The notes: a model not told the origin generated them from the sequence alone. DNA of 64,000 bases from Saccharopolyspora sp. NFXS83 (GCF_026241095.1 NZ_JAPFGB010000003.1:62001-126000), one strand, 5' to 3'; shown: positions 44,255 through 52,802, numbered from the stretch's first letter. Program-made: numbers and translations.

Positions 44255-46621
44255 ATGGATTCGTTCGACCTGGGCCGGCTGAGTGACTACGACTTCGAGG
44301 TGGTCTGCCGGGACCTGTTCGAGGAAGCCCTGGGCCTGAAGATCGAGATCCTGGCCCGCGGCGCGGACGGCGGGATCGACCTCCGGCACATGGCCGGCGA
44401 TGGGGGTTCCGTGGTTATCCAGTGCAAGCACTGGACCCGCAGCGGCCGGGCCAGGCTGCTCGCCCATATGCGCGATAAGGAACGGGCGAAAATAATGGAG
44501 TTGCGGCCAGCCCGGTACATCCTCGCCACGAGCGTCGAGCTGACTGCGGACGCGAAGGACACCCTCCTCCAAGATCTTGCACCGTACGTCCACAACACGG
44601 GCGATCTGTATGGCGCGGAACAGCTCACTGAGGAGCTGCGCAAGCGCCCGGCACTTGTGCAGCGTCATCTTCGGCTGTGGCTGAGCAGTACCGCAGTCCT
44701 TCAGGCGGTGCTGAACCAGGACGCGCTGATCCGTTCGGAAGACCTGCTCAGTGAGCTCGACGATGCCGCGAAGACGTTTGTCCCGACCCCCACCTTCGAC
44801 GTGGCCCGGGAGCTTCTCGAGAGGGAGTCGGTCTGCCTGCTGGCGGGCATCCCAGGGATCGGCAAGTCGACGATCGCGAAGATGCTCGCCCGCCTCCAGC
44901 TGGAAAAGGGTTACCAGGTAGTGGACGTGACGCGGGAAATCGGCGAAATCGACAAACTGTGGCTCCCGGAAACCCCGCAGCTGTTCTTCTACGACGACTT
45001 CCTGGGCGAAATCGCCCTCAACCACCACCTCGGGAAGAACGAGGACCGCCGTCTACTCAGGGTCCTGCGCCGGATCCGGAAGACGCCGGGGAAGCTGCTG
45101 GTCCTCACCACGCGTGAGTATATTCTTCGGGAGGCCAAGCACCGCCACGAGACCCTGGACGACGGCGACCTCGAACCGCTGACGTGCGATGTTGAGGCAG
45201 ACGCTTACAGCGTGGGGATCCGGGCCAACATCCTGTACAACCATGTCTACTACTCCGAGATCTCGGCCACTGAGAAGCGGAAATTCGCCGTCTCGTCGCT
45301 GTGGCACGAGCTCCTCTGGCACCGCAACTTCAGTCCCCGGCTCGTGGAGAACACCCTGCGCTTCGCCGGCCGTGACGGCACCGAGGAAGTCGCCGAAGCT
45401 GTCCTGCTCAACTTCGAAAACCCCGAGCGGATCTGGGCGCGAGTAATCGAACAACAGCTCGACGCTTCCGCCGTCCACCTGCTCGAGGTGCTGTTTACCT
45501 TCGGCGCGGCCACAGAGCTTGACGCTCTCCACGACGCCTGGCGGCGCTATCGAGTCGCCCTCAATCAGCCGGACGACCGGCGGCAGTTCCACGACGCGGT
45601 GAAAGTGCTCGACGGCTCGGTGATCGAAACCTCGCGCTGGCTCGACTTGACTGGGTTCGAGTCCGATGCCGCTCCCGTCATCGCGACTTTCCACAACCCG
45701 TCGGTTCGTGACTATATGCTGAGCCGTGTCGAATCGAAGCTGGTCTCCCTCGACGAGCTGCTTGGCACGATCACCGAAGCTTCACGTCTTCACCACCTGG
45801 TCTCACTGGCTTCCCTGCGTTTCCAAGGCGTCCTGCGGGACGCGTTGCGCACCCGCACCGCCGACCTGACGGATTTGTTCCTCCGTGAATACGAAGTAAC
45901 TGGAAGACGGTCCTTCGAGGAGGCAGGGGGAGGCGAAGACTCGGTCGATGAAGATGAGGACAGCAGCTGGACGAGTGACTTGGACTACTACCTGAAGGTT
46001 GCGATCGTTATCGACTCGCACGTCCTGGCCGGGTTTGTCGCGGACAAGATCGAGAACGCAGATTCCACCCGGATCGGCGACTGCGAACCGAGTCATCTCG
46101 TCACGCTCGCCGCCCATCTCGCGGCGACCGAGCTGGTCCCGGCGGAGCAGCGTCTTCGGCTTGGACACAAGCTGCTCGACGAGGCCATCGCCGACCGGTG
46201 GCGCGCGGAAGGCCAGCTCGGACCCCTGTGGTCTGACCTCACTGATCTGGCGGAGTTGCTGACCGACCTGAAGGTACCGGGAGCGCCCGAGCGCCTGCGG
46301 ACGATCCACGAGGACATGACCGACGTGGTGTATGACGAACTCCGCGTGTGGCTGACCGACGAGCCGGCGCAGCGGGCACACACAGCCCGTTACGGCAACT
46401 GGTGGGATCTGGCGGACGTCCTGTCGTTCATCGAGCCCGACGATCTGCCGGAAGAGCTACGCCCACCGTACGTCGTAGCAATGACCGCAGCCGAAGAAGG
46501 CATTGCGGCTCAGACACCGTCGAAAACCAGAGCACTGCCGCTGACGCACCAGTCGCCTGTTCACGTCGCCGAGCCGCCTCTCGAAGAGACGCTTCGCAGC
46601 CTGCTCAAAAGCGTCGATTAA
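44255..46621 (+). CDS. nSTAND3-type ATPase with N-terminal Mrr nuclease head
   Basis: 788 aa from ATG 44255. Residues 5-125 are an Mrr-like restriction endonuclease: YDFEVVCRDLFEEALGL, GADGGIDLR (Asp42) and VVIQCKHW (Gln56, Lys58). Residues 178-450 are a STAND ATPase: P-loop GIPGIGKST (198-206), Walker B LFFYDDFLGE (243-252), LLVLTTREYIL, and a winged-helix part ending FHNPSVRDYMLSR. The rest is helical and acidic in the middle (GGGEDSVDEDEDSS). Mrr-STAND proteins belong to the Avs-like group that kills infected cells by DNA cleavage. It lies between 101-bp direct repeats, as if delivered as a cassette. Confidence 0.85.
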   Translation: MDSFDLGRLSDYDFEVVCRDLFEEALGLKIEILARGADGGIDLRHMAGDGGSVVIQCKHWTRSGRARLLAHMRDKERAKIMELRPARYILATSVELTADAKDTLLQDLAPYVHNTGDLYGAEQLTEELRKRPALVQRHLRLWLSSTAVLQAVLNQDALIRSEDLLSELDDAAKTFVPTPTFDVARELLERESVCLLAGIPGIGKSTIAKMLARLQLEKGYQVVDVTREIGEIDKLWLPETPQLFFYDDFLGEIALNHHLGKNEDRRLLRVLRRIRKTPGKLLVLTTREYILREAKHRHETLDDGDLEPLTCDVEADAYSVGIRANILYNHVYYSEISATEKRKFAVSSLWHELLWHRNFSPRLVENTLRFAGRDGTEEVAEAVLLNFENPERIWARVIEQQLDASAVHLLEVLFTFGAATELDALHDAWRRYRVALNQPDDRRQFHDAVKVLDGSVIETSRWLDLTGFESDAAPVIATFHNPSVRDYMLSRVESKLVSLDELLGTITEASRLHHLVSLASLRFQGVLRDALRTRTADLTDLFLREYEVTGRRSFEEAGGGEDSVDEDEDSSWTSDLDYYLKVAIVIDSHVLAGFVADKIENADSTRIGDCEPSHLVTLAAHLAATELVPAEQRLRLGHKLLDEAIADRWRAEGQLGPLWSDLTDLAELLTDLKVPGAPERLRTIHEDMTDVVYDELRVWLTDEPAQRAHTARYGNWWDLADVLSFIEPDDLPEELRPPYVVAMTAAEEGIAAQTPSKTRALPLTHQSPVHVAEPPLEETLRSLLKSVD

Positions 46622-46674
46622 CTCAGGACTTCTAACGCCTAGCGGTAGGTGACGTAGGGACTGTAAGTTTTCTG

Positions 46675-46708
46675 CGGCTCTGGCTCTTTTTCGGCTCTGG
46701 CTCTTTTT
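46675..46708 (+). repeat. Tandem repeat, 2 x 17 bp
   Basis: Two exact copies of CGGCTCTGGCTCTTTTT, 54 bases after the STAND stop. The T-runs could help termination. No inverted repeat accompanies them. Confidence 0.7.
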
Positions 46709-46760
46709 CGGTGGTGACGCGGGGTCGGCCGGTTGACCACAGAGCGTTGTGCCAGGGTGA

Positions 46761-46965
46761 CACTGGTGCGATGTTGATCAATTTCTGGCGTTGGTGTTCT
46801 CGGGATTGTCTTTCCTGGTCATCCAGGGGGTTGAGGAGAATGCAGGGGTGATCGTGGTCCGCGCGTCGACTCTGCCGGGGCCGGTGGCCTGGCCAGGGTG
46901 CGCTGTGGAGACGAAGCGGGTGCACGGCTATGTCGAGCGACGAATCGCGGACGTGCCGGTGATCG
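46761..46965 (+). pseudogene. ISL3-family transposase, N-terminal fragment
   Basis: About 68 codons resemble the start of ISL3 transposases: DVDQFLALVFSGLSFLVIQG, then VIVVRASTLPGPVAWPGCAV, ETKRVHGYVERRIADVPV. The normal CPxC pair has become WPGC. Homology stops near 46965, just before the 101-bp repeat, and the catalytic DDE domain is absent, so the element is dead. Confidence 0.7.
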
Positions 46966-46970
46966 TCTCC

Positions 46971-47071
46971 GAGTTCTTGGCTGCCCTGCCCTCGCACAAT
47001 CTGTCCACTACAAGGTCAGCCGAGTAGAAAGGTTCAAGTCCCTAGGGACTTGAACCCCCACGTGTCCGAGG
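46971..47071 (+). repeat. 101-bp direct repeat, right copy, with 26-bp perfect palindrome
   Basis: Matches 42881-42981. At 47031-47056 it contains a perfect 26-bp palindrome (GGTTCAAGTCCCT and its complement), followed by CACGTGTCCGAGG. The left copy has the same palindrome with a few mismatches. Confidence 0.75.
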
Positions 47072-47484
47072 CCGTTCTTGCACGCTAACTACACGGTTCG
47101 AGCTGCCAGCCGTATGAGCTGCACTGGGACTATCGAATCTGAAAGCCGTCATAGCGGTGCCCGTGGAGGGAAGGTGGGGCAACCGAGAGGACTGCCGAGA
47201 ACGCTGGTTTGCTTACGCGCATGGCGGGGTCGATGAGCAAATGAACATCTCCGCCGCTGTACCAGACAGCCCCAAAACCTCGGTCGTCCTAGAACTACGC
47301 AGCGCGGGGCAGGGGCACAAGTGGGAAATCCTTCTAGCGCTCGGCCGTACAGGGATTTTGAACGCGAGGTGTTCAGTGCGCCACTGGAGAGCGTACGACG
47401 CTAGCCCTGCTAAAGTGACGTGTTGGCATTCGACCATCCTGAACAGTGCGAGTACAGCACACGAACCGCGTCGGATGGTGCACA
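47072..47484. other. No recognisable gene (413 bp)
   Basis: Only short unconvincing frames between the repeat and the pentapeptide pseudogene. Confidence 0.4.
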
Positions 47485-48296
47485 ATGTTACGCGTGGGGA
47501 CTCCAACGGACGAGCGCGAACCTCTGACCCGTAAAGCGATTGCCTGGTCGGGATTCTGCCTCGTGATCGTATCGATTATGGCCGTTAGCGCCCTTCTGTG
47601 GTTTTTTGGCAGTGGGAGCGCTAGCGACCGAGCTAAACTTGATGCAATCCGAACGGCTGCAAGTATTGCCCTTGGCACCGGCGGCGCCGCGGCTCTCCTA
47701 TTGACCGCGAGGCGGCAGCGCACAGCCGAAATAATGGCAATCGACAACAGGCATGATGCCCTCGAAAGAAGAATTACCGAACTCCAGGCAAAAGCAGGAG
47801 AGTAGCTTGGCAGTTCGAATACTCCTGCACGCTTGAACGGTCTTTATGCGTTGGAAAGACTACCGCAGAACTATGCGGAGCATCGCCAAGCTATCGTGAA
47901 CTTGCTATGCGCCTACCTGCGGATGCCATTTGTTCCGCCGCGTCGAGCGTCGCTTAAAGACAAAACAAAGAATCGACAAATCGACTTGACGTGAAAAATT
48001 CTGACCCCGAACCTTCGAGTGCGCAAGAAGAGCTTCAGGTTAGGCTTACAGTTCAGAGGATTCTTGCCGACCACCTCAGATCTCCGAGGAGCGGGGATCC
48101 TGAGTCCACTTTCTGGCCTGACATTGACATCGATCTGAGTCAGGCAACTCTGGTGAGTTTCCACGCGAGCTCCTGCTCGGTAAAGAAAGCGGACTTCACC
48201 GGCGCTAACTTCTATGAGAGCGCAAGCTTCGAGTCTTGTACATTTTCCTCGGACGTTAGTTTTTCGGGCGCCAAATTCCACCCCGCTTCCTGCTGA
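47485..48296 (+). pseudogene. Pentapeptide-repeat membrane protein, broken
   Basis: The N-terminal part (AIAWSGFCLVIVSIMAVSAL, then LDAIRTAASIALGTGGAAAL and RRITELQAKAGE) is the usual front of actinobacterial pentapeptide-repeat membrane proteins. A TAG at 47803-47805 stands where family members read EQLGS, so CAG probably became TAG. Reading on in frame gives LGSSNTPARLNGLYALERLP and HRQAIVNLLCAYLRMPF. A second break near 47985 shifts the frame, after which EELQVRLTVQRILADHLR and a few pentapeptides (ADFTGANFYESASF) follow. The repeat region then stops early at 48296. It has at least two inactivating changes plus a 3' truncation. Confidence 0.8.
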
Positions 48297-48542
48297 CCAG
48301 CTCAATCCCGGCGGTGGCTCAGGCACACCGATCTCAGTGTTGCCTGGCTGTGTCGAATCATGGTGGCCCGAGTTCGGGGCCGTGCCGCCGGTGAAGGCGC
48401 CGAGGTCGATCGATGGGGAACCGTAGAGCCCGTCGGCGTCGCCCAGGCTGACCACGACGCCGTCAGCGAAGACCGGAGGCGCGAGCAGAATCGTGCTGTG
48501 GAGGGCGGCGAGCGCCGTGAAGACGAAACGCGTGTGCGGCAT
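47913..48542 (-). CDS. Secreted protein, 3' part probably replaced
   Basis: 209 aa from ATG 48542 (AAGGAGG 7 bases upstream; TGATG overlap with the lipoprotein gene). A signal peptide is clear (MPHTRFVFTALAALHSTILL, cleavage near VFADG). The first ~80 mature residues are Gly/Pro/Ser-rich. From about 48290 on, the frame runs antisense to the pentapeptide pseudogene and is unlikely to be the original C-terminus, so the natural gene was probably cut at that junction. It is the last gene of the prepilin-peptidase operon. Confidence 0.5.
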   Translation of the reverse strand: MPHTRFVFTALAALHSTILLAPPVFADGVVVSLGDADGLYGSPSIDLGAFTGGTAPNSGHHDSTQPGNTEIGVPEPPPGLSWSAGSGVEFGARKTNVRGKCTRLEACALIEVSAGEVRFLYRAGARVETHQSCLTQIDVNVRPESGLRIPAPRRSEVVGKNPLNCKPNLKLFLRTRRFGVRIFHVKSICRFFVLSLSDARRGGTNGIRR

Positions 48543-49063
48543 CAGCAGCCTCCTTGCGGGTAGTCGATCCGCGTGACGCGCCACGTGCCGTCTGGGCCGC
48601 GTTCGACCGTGCCGGACACGGCATTACGGGCCACCCCGGCCGTCTTCGGCTCCCCGGAAACGGCATCTGCCTGGCCGGATCCGCTGGAGTCCTGGCAATC
48701 GGTCACGACCGCGCTGTCCCCGGTGAGACGGACGTCAGTGATTCGCTGGTGAACCTCGCCGTAGAGGGTGATGCCCCGATCACGTTGGAGTGCGAGGTTG
48801 TCCAGGATGGTCTCGGCCATCGTTCCGGCCGCGACCTGCTCCAGCTCTGGGCGCCACCGCTCAGGCGGACGCTGGGGAAGCCGCCGCGTCACCTTCCAAA
48901 AAGCCGTGTAATCCTCTATGACCTCGCGCTGCCCGCCGCCGAATTGGGCGCTGGCTTGCGGGGGCGGAGCGATCGGTTGCTCCGACGGCACCGGTGGCGG
49001 TGCTTGAGCGCAACTCGTCGCGACCGCTACCGCTAGCAAGGCTGCGCCGATACCGAACTTCAC
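48542..49063 (-). CDS. Lipoprotein with NTF2-like domain
   Basis: 173 aa from GTG 49063, overlapping the prepilin-peptidase stop by 4 bp. Lipobox VATSCAQ follows a short hydrophobic segment (FGIGAALLAVAVATS). The mature part (YTAFWKVTRRLPQRPPERWR, then GEVHQRITDVRLTGDSAVVT and WRVTRIDYPQGGC) resembles the small NTF2-like lipoproteins found in actinobacterial integrative elements and plasmids, where they accompany transfer or secretion genes. Confidence 0.65.
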   Translation of the reverse strand: MKFGIGAALLAVAVATSCAQAPPPVPSEQPIAPPPQASAQFGGGQREVIEDYTAFWKVTRRLPQRPPERWRPELEQVAAGTMAETILDNLALQRDRGITLYGEVHQRITDVRLTGDSAVVTDCQDSSGSGQADAVSGEPKTAGVARNAVSGTVERGPDGTWRVTRIDYPQGGC

Positions 49064-49641
49064 GCCAGCAGCGGAAGCCACGCGCCCAGCAATAATCCGG
49101 GCCCGGCCGCGACCCGTGCACTCGGCCCTCGAACTCCGGCCAACCACGCCGTCGCGGCGCAGGCCCCGAGCACGAGATGTGCCGTGATGACCCCAGCCAA
49201 GACGGTGTGCCAGCCCGACCATGCCCAGTACGGAGCCAACGCCACCAGCAACAGCGTGTCCCCGAAACCAACCTGTCCAGGCAATACGCACTGCACGAGC
49301 ACACCCACCAGCAGTATCACCGCACTCGCGGCCACCAACCGGGGAAGTGCGTCCGGTCGGACGCTGCCGAAGATCACCAATCCGCCGATCAGCAAGCTCG
49401 CCGTCCATGGATGTGGCAGTCGATGGTGCAGCGAGTCGATCAGCGCCAGCACCACGCCGGTCACCGCCAGCCACCACCACGCCGCAAGTGCCGGGTCCGC
49501 GCCGAACCGCACCTGCACCAGTACCGACAGCAACGCCAGCACTGCCCCTGCCGCCGCCGGAATCCACCACCGTGGCAACCAGGACATCACGTTCACCGCC
49601 ACGAGCGCAGTTGCCGTCAAGCCCCAGAGCATCGTGATCAT
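49060..49641 (-). CDS. Small A24-type prepilin peptidase
   Basis: 193 aa, almost entirely membrane segments. The two aspartates of type IV prepilin peptidases are visible: the first in LALIDSLHHRLPH and the second in GQVGFGDTLLL (GxGD motif). It lacks the N-terminal methylase part, like TadV-type enzymes. It would cleave prepilin-like leaders at the membrane. Coupled to the lipoprotein; no prepilin gene is visible nearby, so its substrate is unknown. Confidence 0.75.
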   Translation of the reverse strand: MITMLWGLTATALVAVNVMSWLPRWWIPAAAGAVLALLSVLVQVRFGADPALAAWWWLAVTGVVLALIDSLHHRLPHPWTASLLIGGLVIFGSVRPDALPRLVAASAVILLVGVLVQCVLPGQVGFGDTLLLVALAPYWAWSGWHTVLAGVITAHLVLGACAATAWLAGVRGPSARVAAGPGLLLGAWLPLLA

Positions 49642-49668
49642 GAGTGCTCCCGTAGTCCGCCCGCGCTA

Positions 49669-50388
49669 TCACCGCACACCTCCCAGCACCGCGCTCTGCC
49701 GGTCCGCCCGCGAGCTCTCCTGCCTCGGGGCGGCATGCTTCTCTGCGTAGGCGGCGGTTTCCGCGACTCGCAGCAGGTCTTCCAACTCGCCACCGTCATG
49801 GACATCGGTAGCTATGGCGACTCCGACCGACGCGCTTACCTGAATCTTTCTGCCATGCGGCAAATCGATCGGCTCCGACATCTTCTTGCCGAACCTTGCT
49901 AGGTCGGAGGCCACGAAGTCGCGGACGACGACCCCGAACTCATCGCCTCCAAGGCGGGTGACCACGGGCGCTCGTGCCATGAACACCGCCTCCAGCCGAC
50001 GTGCGACCTCCCGCAGTACCGCGTCCCCGGCAAGGTGCCCGTGGGAGTCGTTGACCTCCTTGAAACGGTCGAGGTCGGCCCACACCACCGCCGTGCGTTC
50101 GGGCTCCCCACGAAGGCGAGCCTCCACCAGGGACTCCCACGTCGAGCGCAGCGGGACTTCGGCCACTACGTCCCAAGCTCGCGCACTCGCCGCCGCAAGC
50201 TCAGCTTCGAGGACTTCGGCGTAGTGGCGCCAGAACTCGGTCCGCTGCTGTAGTTCGGAAACGTACGTGCGCAGGGAGCCGAGATCTTCAGAAGCCCTGG
50301 TTGAGAAACGTCCGTGGACGGGCAGTCTGGCAACGGACCAATCCAGCGCCAGAGCGGTGGTGAGCAACTTCGCGATCTTCCGTGACAT
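49669..50388 (-). CDS. GGDEF-domain protein (putative diguanylate cyclase)
   Basis: 239 aa; ATG 50388 with AAAGGA 8 bases upstream. A short helical N-terminus (YVSELQQRTEFWRHYAEVLE) precedes a GGDEF domain with intact substrate residues (VVWADLDRFKEVNDSHGHLA) and the catalytic RLGGDEFGVVV, then VSASVGVAIATDV. It should make c-di-GMP. Such small soluble GGDEF proteins are common in streptomycete-type integrative elements; it is head-to-head with the XRE regulator, across the operator repeats. Confidence 0.8.
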   Translation of the reverse strand: MSRKIAKLLTTALALDWSVARLPVHGRFSTRASEDLGSLRTYVSELQQRTEFWRHYAEVLEAELAAASARAWDVVAEVPLRSTWESLVEARLRGEPERTAVVWADLDRFKEVNDSHGHLAGDAVLREVARRLEAVFMARAPVVTRLGGDEFGVVVRDFVASDLARFGKKMSEPIDLPHGRKIQVSASVGVAIATDVHDGGELEDLLRVAETAAYAEKHAAPRQESSRADRQSAVLGGVR

Positions 50389-50519
50389 AGCGGTGTCCTT
50401 TGCGATCTCGACAGATGTGGAGTGGTTGGCGGTCTTGGCCGGGGCTTGGCAACCTGTGTGAGCAGCGCTCCGTGCAGGGGAGCGTGTGCAGGCCGACCGG
50501 CCAGATCCTTCATTTAGCT

Positions 50520-50614
50520 CACTATGTTGAGCTGATGGCCAGAGTAAACCCACTATGTCGAGTCATCAACCCGGTGTGCGGTGTTGTCGTGAGAATCTGA
50601 CCCTCTATACTGAG
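50520..50614 (+). promoter_or_regulatory. Three operator-like repeats and -10 box before XRE gene
   Basis: CACTATGTTGAG (50520-50531), CACTATGTCGAG (50551-50562) and a looser CTCTATACTGAG (50603-50614) occur at 31- and 52-bp steps, close to 3 and 5 helical turns. The first also lies in an AGCTCA/TGAGCT inverted repeat. The third overlaps a good -10 (TATACT), so a repressor bound there would block transcription. Probable binding sites of the XRE regulator. Confidence 0.5.
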
Positions 50615-50662
50615 ATCATGAAGCGCGGGGCGCTGGGGGCGTCGCGCTACGGAGGAGGGCAG

Positions 50663-51109
50663 ATGCGCAGGGTGAATGCGACAGAGCACGGGCAGCCCGT
50701 GTTCGTGGCGCGGTTGCGCGGCCTGTTCGACGAGAGCACTTATGTTGATGAGGCAGGCCGGCGACGCCGGTTCTCCAACCAGTACGTCGCCGAGCGCACG
50801 GGGCTGTCCAAGAGCTACATCGACGGGTTGCGCAACGGTCGCAACACCAATCCGGGTCTGAACGTGCTCACCGCGTTGACCGGGTTTTTCAACGAACACC
50901 GCGGTCCGGACGCGCCGTCGGTCACGGTGAGCTTCCTGGCCGGCGATGATGCGGCGTCATCGAATGAGGACGTGTCGTTGGCCGAGCAGCTCGCCGACCG
51001 GGATGTCCGCGCGATCGCCATGCGGGCGGGGGAAGCTAGTCCGCGTCAGCGGCAACAGATCCTGGCAATGCTGGACGCGTTGAAGAGTGTCGACTCGGCT
51101 CAGGATTGA
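50663..51109 (+). CDS. XRE-family transcriptional regulator
   Basis: 148 aa from ATG 50663, chosen for GGAGGAGG 4-10 bases upstream; ATG 50618 is in frame but would sit at the promoter. The helix-turn-helix is FSNQYVAERTGLSKSYIDGL, then RNGRNTNPGLNVLTALTGFF. The C-terminus is helical (SLAEQLADRDVRAIAMRAGE). With the ImmA/IrrE protease and MAB_1171c-like gene it forms the switch module common in actinobacterial integrative elements, where the protease removes the repressor. It is convergent with the membrane gene (10-bp overlap). Confidence 0.8.
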   Translation: MRRVNATEHGQPVFVARLRGLFDESTYVDEAGRRRRFSNQYVAERTGLSKSYIDGLRNGRNTNPGLNVLTALTGFFNEHRGPDAPSVTVSFLAGDDAASSNEDVSLAEQLADRDVRAIAMRAGEASPRQRQQILAMLDALKSVDSAQD

Positions 51110-52245
51110 ACCGCTGGCGTCGCGCCTGGTCGGTAGATGGCCTGCGAGAGCTCTACTAGCCAGCGGATGTCGTCATCCAGGGTCTTGGTGTTCTCACCTT
51201 GGGGGATCGGAGTTGTGATCGGTCCGCCGATCGCCTCGCTGCCGTCTTCGAGAGCCTCCGCTCTGGCTCGCAGGGCTTCCTCAACAATGGCAGCGTGAGT
51301 GTCTATCGTCGATGACGCCGCGCCGGAGTGAACGGGGTAGTACGGGGCCAGCATGAGCAACCCGTCTCGAATCTCGCAGGCGCGGCGGTAGCGGCGCGCA
51401 TGGATGCTCCACGGCCGCACTGCGCCGATCGGACGGCGCAAGGCCACCTTGGGGAAAGCCCGGTGCACCCGTTTCCACAACGGGCGGAGCGCGCGGTACT
51501 CCTGCCAGTGCCGCCGCCACAACGGGACCGCCGCCGTCATGCTCACCAGGATCGGCAGGGAGAGCCCGATCGCCAAGCCAGGAATGGCGACGACGATGGC
51601 CCCGAGATAGACCAGGCGAAGCCACGGCACGACCTCGTTACCGGCTCCGAGGAGGAGGCCGCTCACTGTGGAGCTGGCTGAAAGGAGGTTGGCGACTACC
51701 GCTGCGCCCAGGCCGACCGCGACGATGCGTAGCCCGATCCGCAGGTGCCGCTGCTGGACCCGGCGAGCACGGCGAGCCGCGTGGGGAACCGCGGCGATCA
51801 AGGAGTACAGCAGCGCGGCGACCGAGCAGAGCTGGAAGAGCGCGCCGTGTACGACACCGTCTCCTGCTGCGTCCCGCGGAGCGGCTCGAACGGCTGCGGG
51901 CGCGGTCATCCAGACCAGGCACAGCAGCACCAGCACTACGAGAACGACGGCGCGGTGCCAGCGCATCTCCCGAGCGGCGCTGTCGCGGCCGTGACTGCTG
52001 TACACGAAGAACGCCAGGAGCGTGAGGAACGCCAGGTTCATCCCGATGTTCTGCAGCAAGCTAGGCAGCCCGAGCGTGATCCTGTTGAGTCCGGCTTCGA
52101 CCGGCGCACGCCCGGCCGTGAAAGCCAGCGCTGCTGCGGCGAGTCCACCGGCCACGGTGCGCAGCATAGGATCATCAGGTGCCCTGAGCAGCTGGAACAC
52201 TTTCACTGCCGTGGCCGCCCATAGCAGCACCGTGAAGACGAGCAT
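51100..52245 (-). CDS. MAB_1171c-like membrane protein
   Basis: 381 aa from ATG 52245 (TGATG overlap with the ImmA/IrrE stop). The first 240 residues hold about seven membrane segments (MLVFTVLLWAATAVKVFQLL, LAFLTLLAFFVYSS, LVVLVLLCLVWMTAP and others). The cytoplasmic tail (LRPLWKRVHRAFPKVALRRP, RRYRRACEIRDGLLMLAPYY) is typical of MAB_1171c/DUF6545 proteins, which nearly always follow an ImmA/IrrE gene. The role is unknown; a membrane sensor acting on the protease-repressor pair is a common proposal. Confidence 0.75.
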   Translation of the reverse strand: MLVFTVLLWAATAVKVFQLLRAPDDPMLRTVAGGLAAAALAFTAGRAPVEAGLNRITLGLPSLLQNIGMNLAFLTLLAFFVYSSHGRDSAAREMRWHRAVVLVVLVLLCLVWMTAPAAVRAAPRDAAGDGVVHGALFQLCSVAALLYSLIAAVPHAARRARRVQQRHLRIGLRIVAVGLGAAVVANLLSASSTVSGLLLGAGNEVVPWLRLVYLGAIVVAIPGLAIGLSLPILVSMTAAVPLWRRHWQEYRALRPLWKRVHRAFPKVALRRPIGAVRPWSIHARRYRRACEIRDGLLMLAPYYPVHSGAASSTIDTHAAIVEEALRARAEALEDGSEAIGGPITTPIPQGENTKTLDDDIRWLVELSQAIYRPGATPAVQS

Positions 52246-52802
52246 CAGCGCCAGCCCTGGTGATGCGACAAGGTCGCGCTGATCCGCTGAACGGCCGGCT
52301 CCTCGGTCACTGGCGGCGTAGTGGTGAGAACGGAGCCCCACTCCTGGATGATCGTGGCGTGCAGTTCCGCTTCGCGTTCGTAGCGGACGTCGTAGCAGGA
52401 ACGTCGCCGTCGATGTTCGCCCTTCTCGTCATCACCCCAGTCGAGCCCCGCAGGCGGATTCTCGCGAATCGCCGCAGTCACCGGATCGAACACCTCGGCA
52501 TCACTGGGATGATTGCCGAGTATGTGTCCGAGCTCGTGCAGGATGATGTGATCTTGATGCCAGCGCACGTCTTCCCGTTGGAAGAAGATCGCATCCCGAT
52601 CCCGCATGTGAAACCACAACCCGAAGGGGCCAGGCACCTCGATCGGGTAGGCGTAAAGCTCGATAGGGCGCGCCCGCGCCTCACCGATGCGCTGGCATAG
52701 GTCTCGAACATCCAAGGGCGCCGACACGTCGAGCTCGCGCAAGAGGCGGCGGCACTGCCACCGAAGCTGCCATTCTCGGACTACTCCAAAAGGGGTAACC
52801 AT
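52245..52802 (-). CDS. ImmA/IrrE-family metallopeptidase
   Basis: 185 aa from ATG 52802 (GAGGA upstream). The zinc motif HELGH is seen in DHIILHELGHILGNHP, with a downstream Glu in YEREAELHATIIQEWG as third ligand. The N-terminus (CRRLLRELDVSAPLDVRDLC) matches the family. Such proteases cleave cognate XRE repressors; the XRE gene of this module is the likely target. Confidence 0.8.
   Translation of the reverse strand: MVTPFGVVREWQLRWQCRRLLRELDVSAPLDVRDLCQRIGEARARPIELYAYPIEVPGPFGLWFHMRDRDAIFFQREDVRWHQDHIILHELGHILGNHPSDAEVFDPVTAAIRENPPAGLDWGDDEKGEHRRRRSCYDVRYEREAELHATIIQEWGSVLTTTPPVTEEPAVQRISATLSHHQGWR

Noticed and set aside
47031-47056. 26-bp palindrome resembling a tRNA 3' end
   Set aside because: It is a self-complementary palindrome within a 101-bp direct repeat; no cloverleaf surrounds it.
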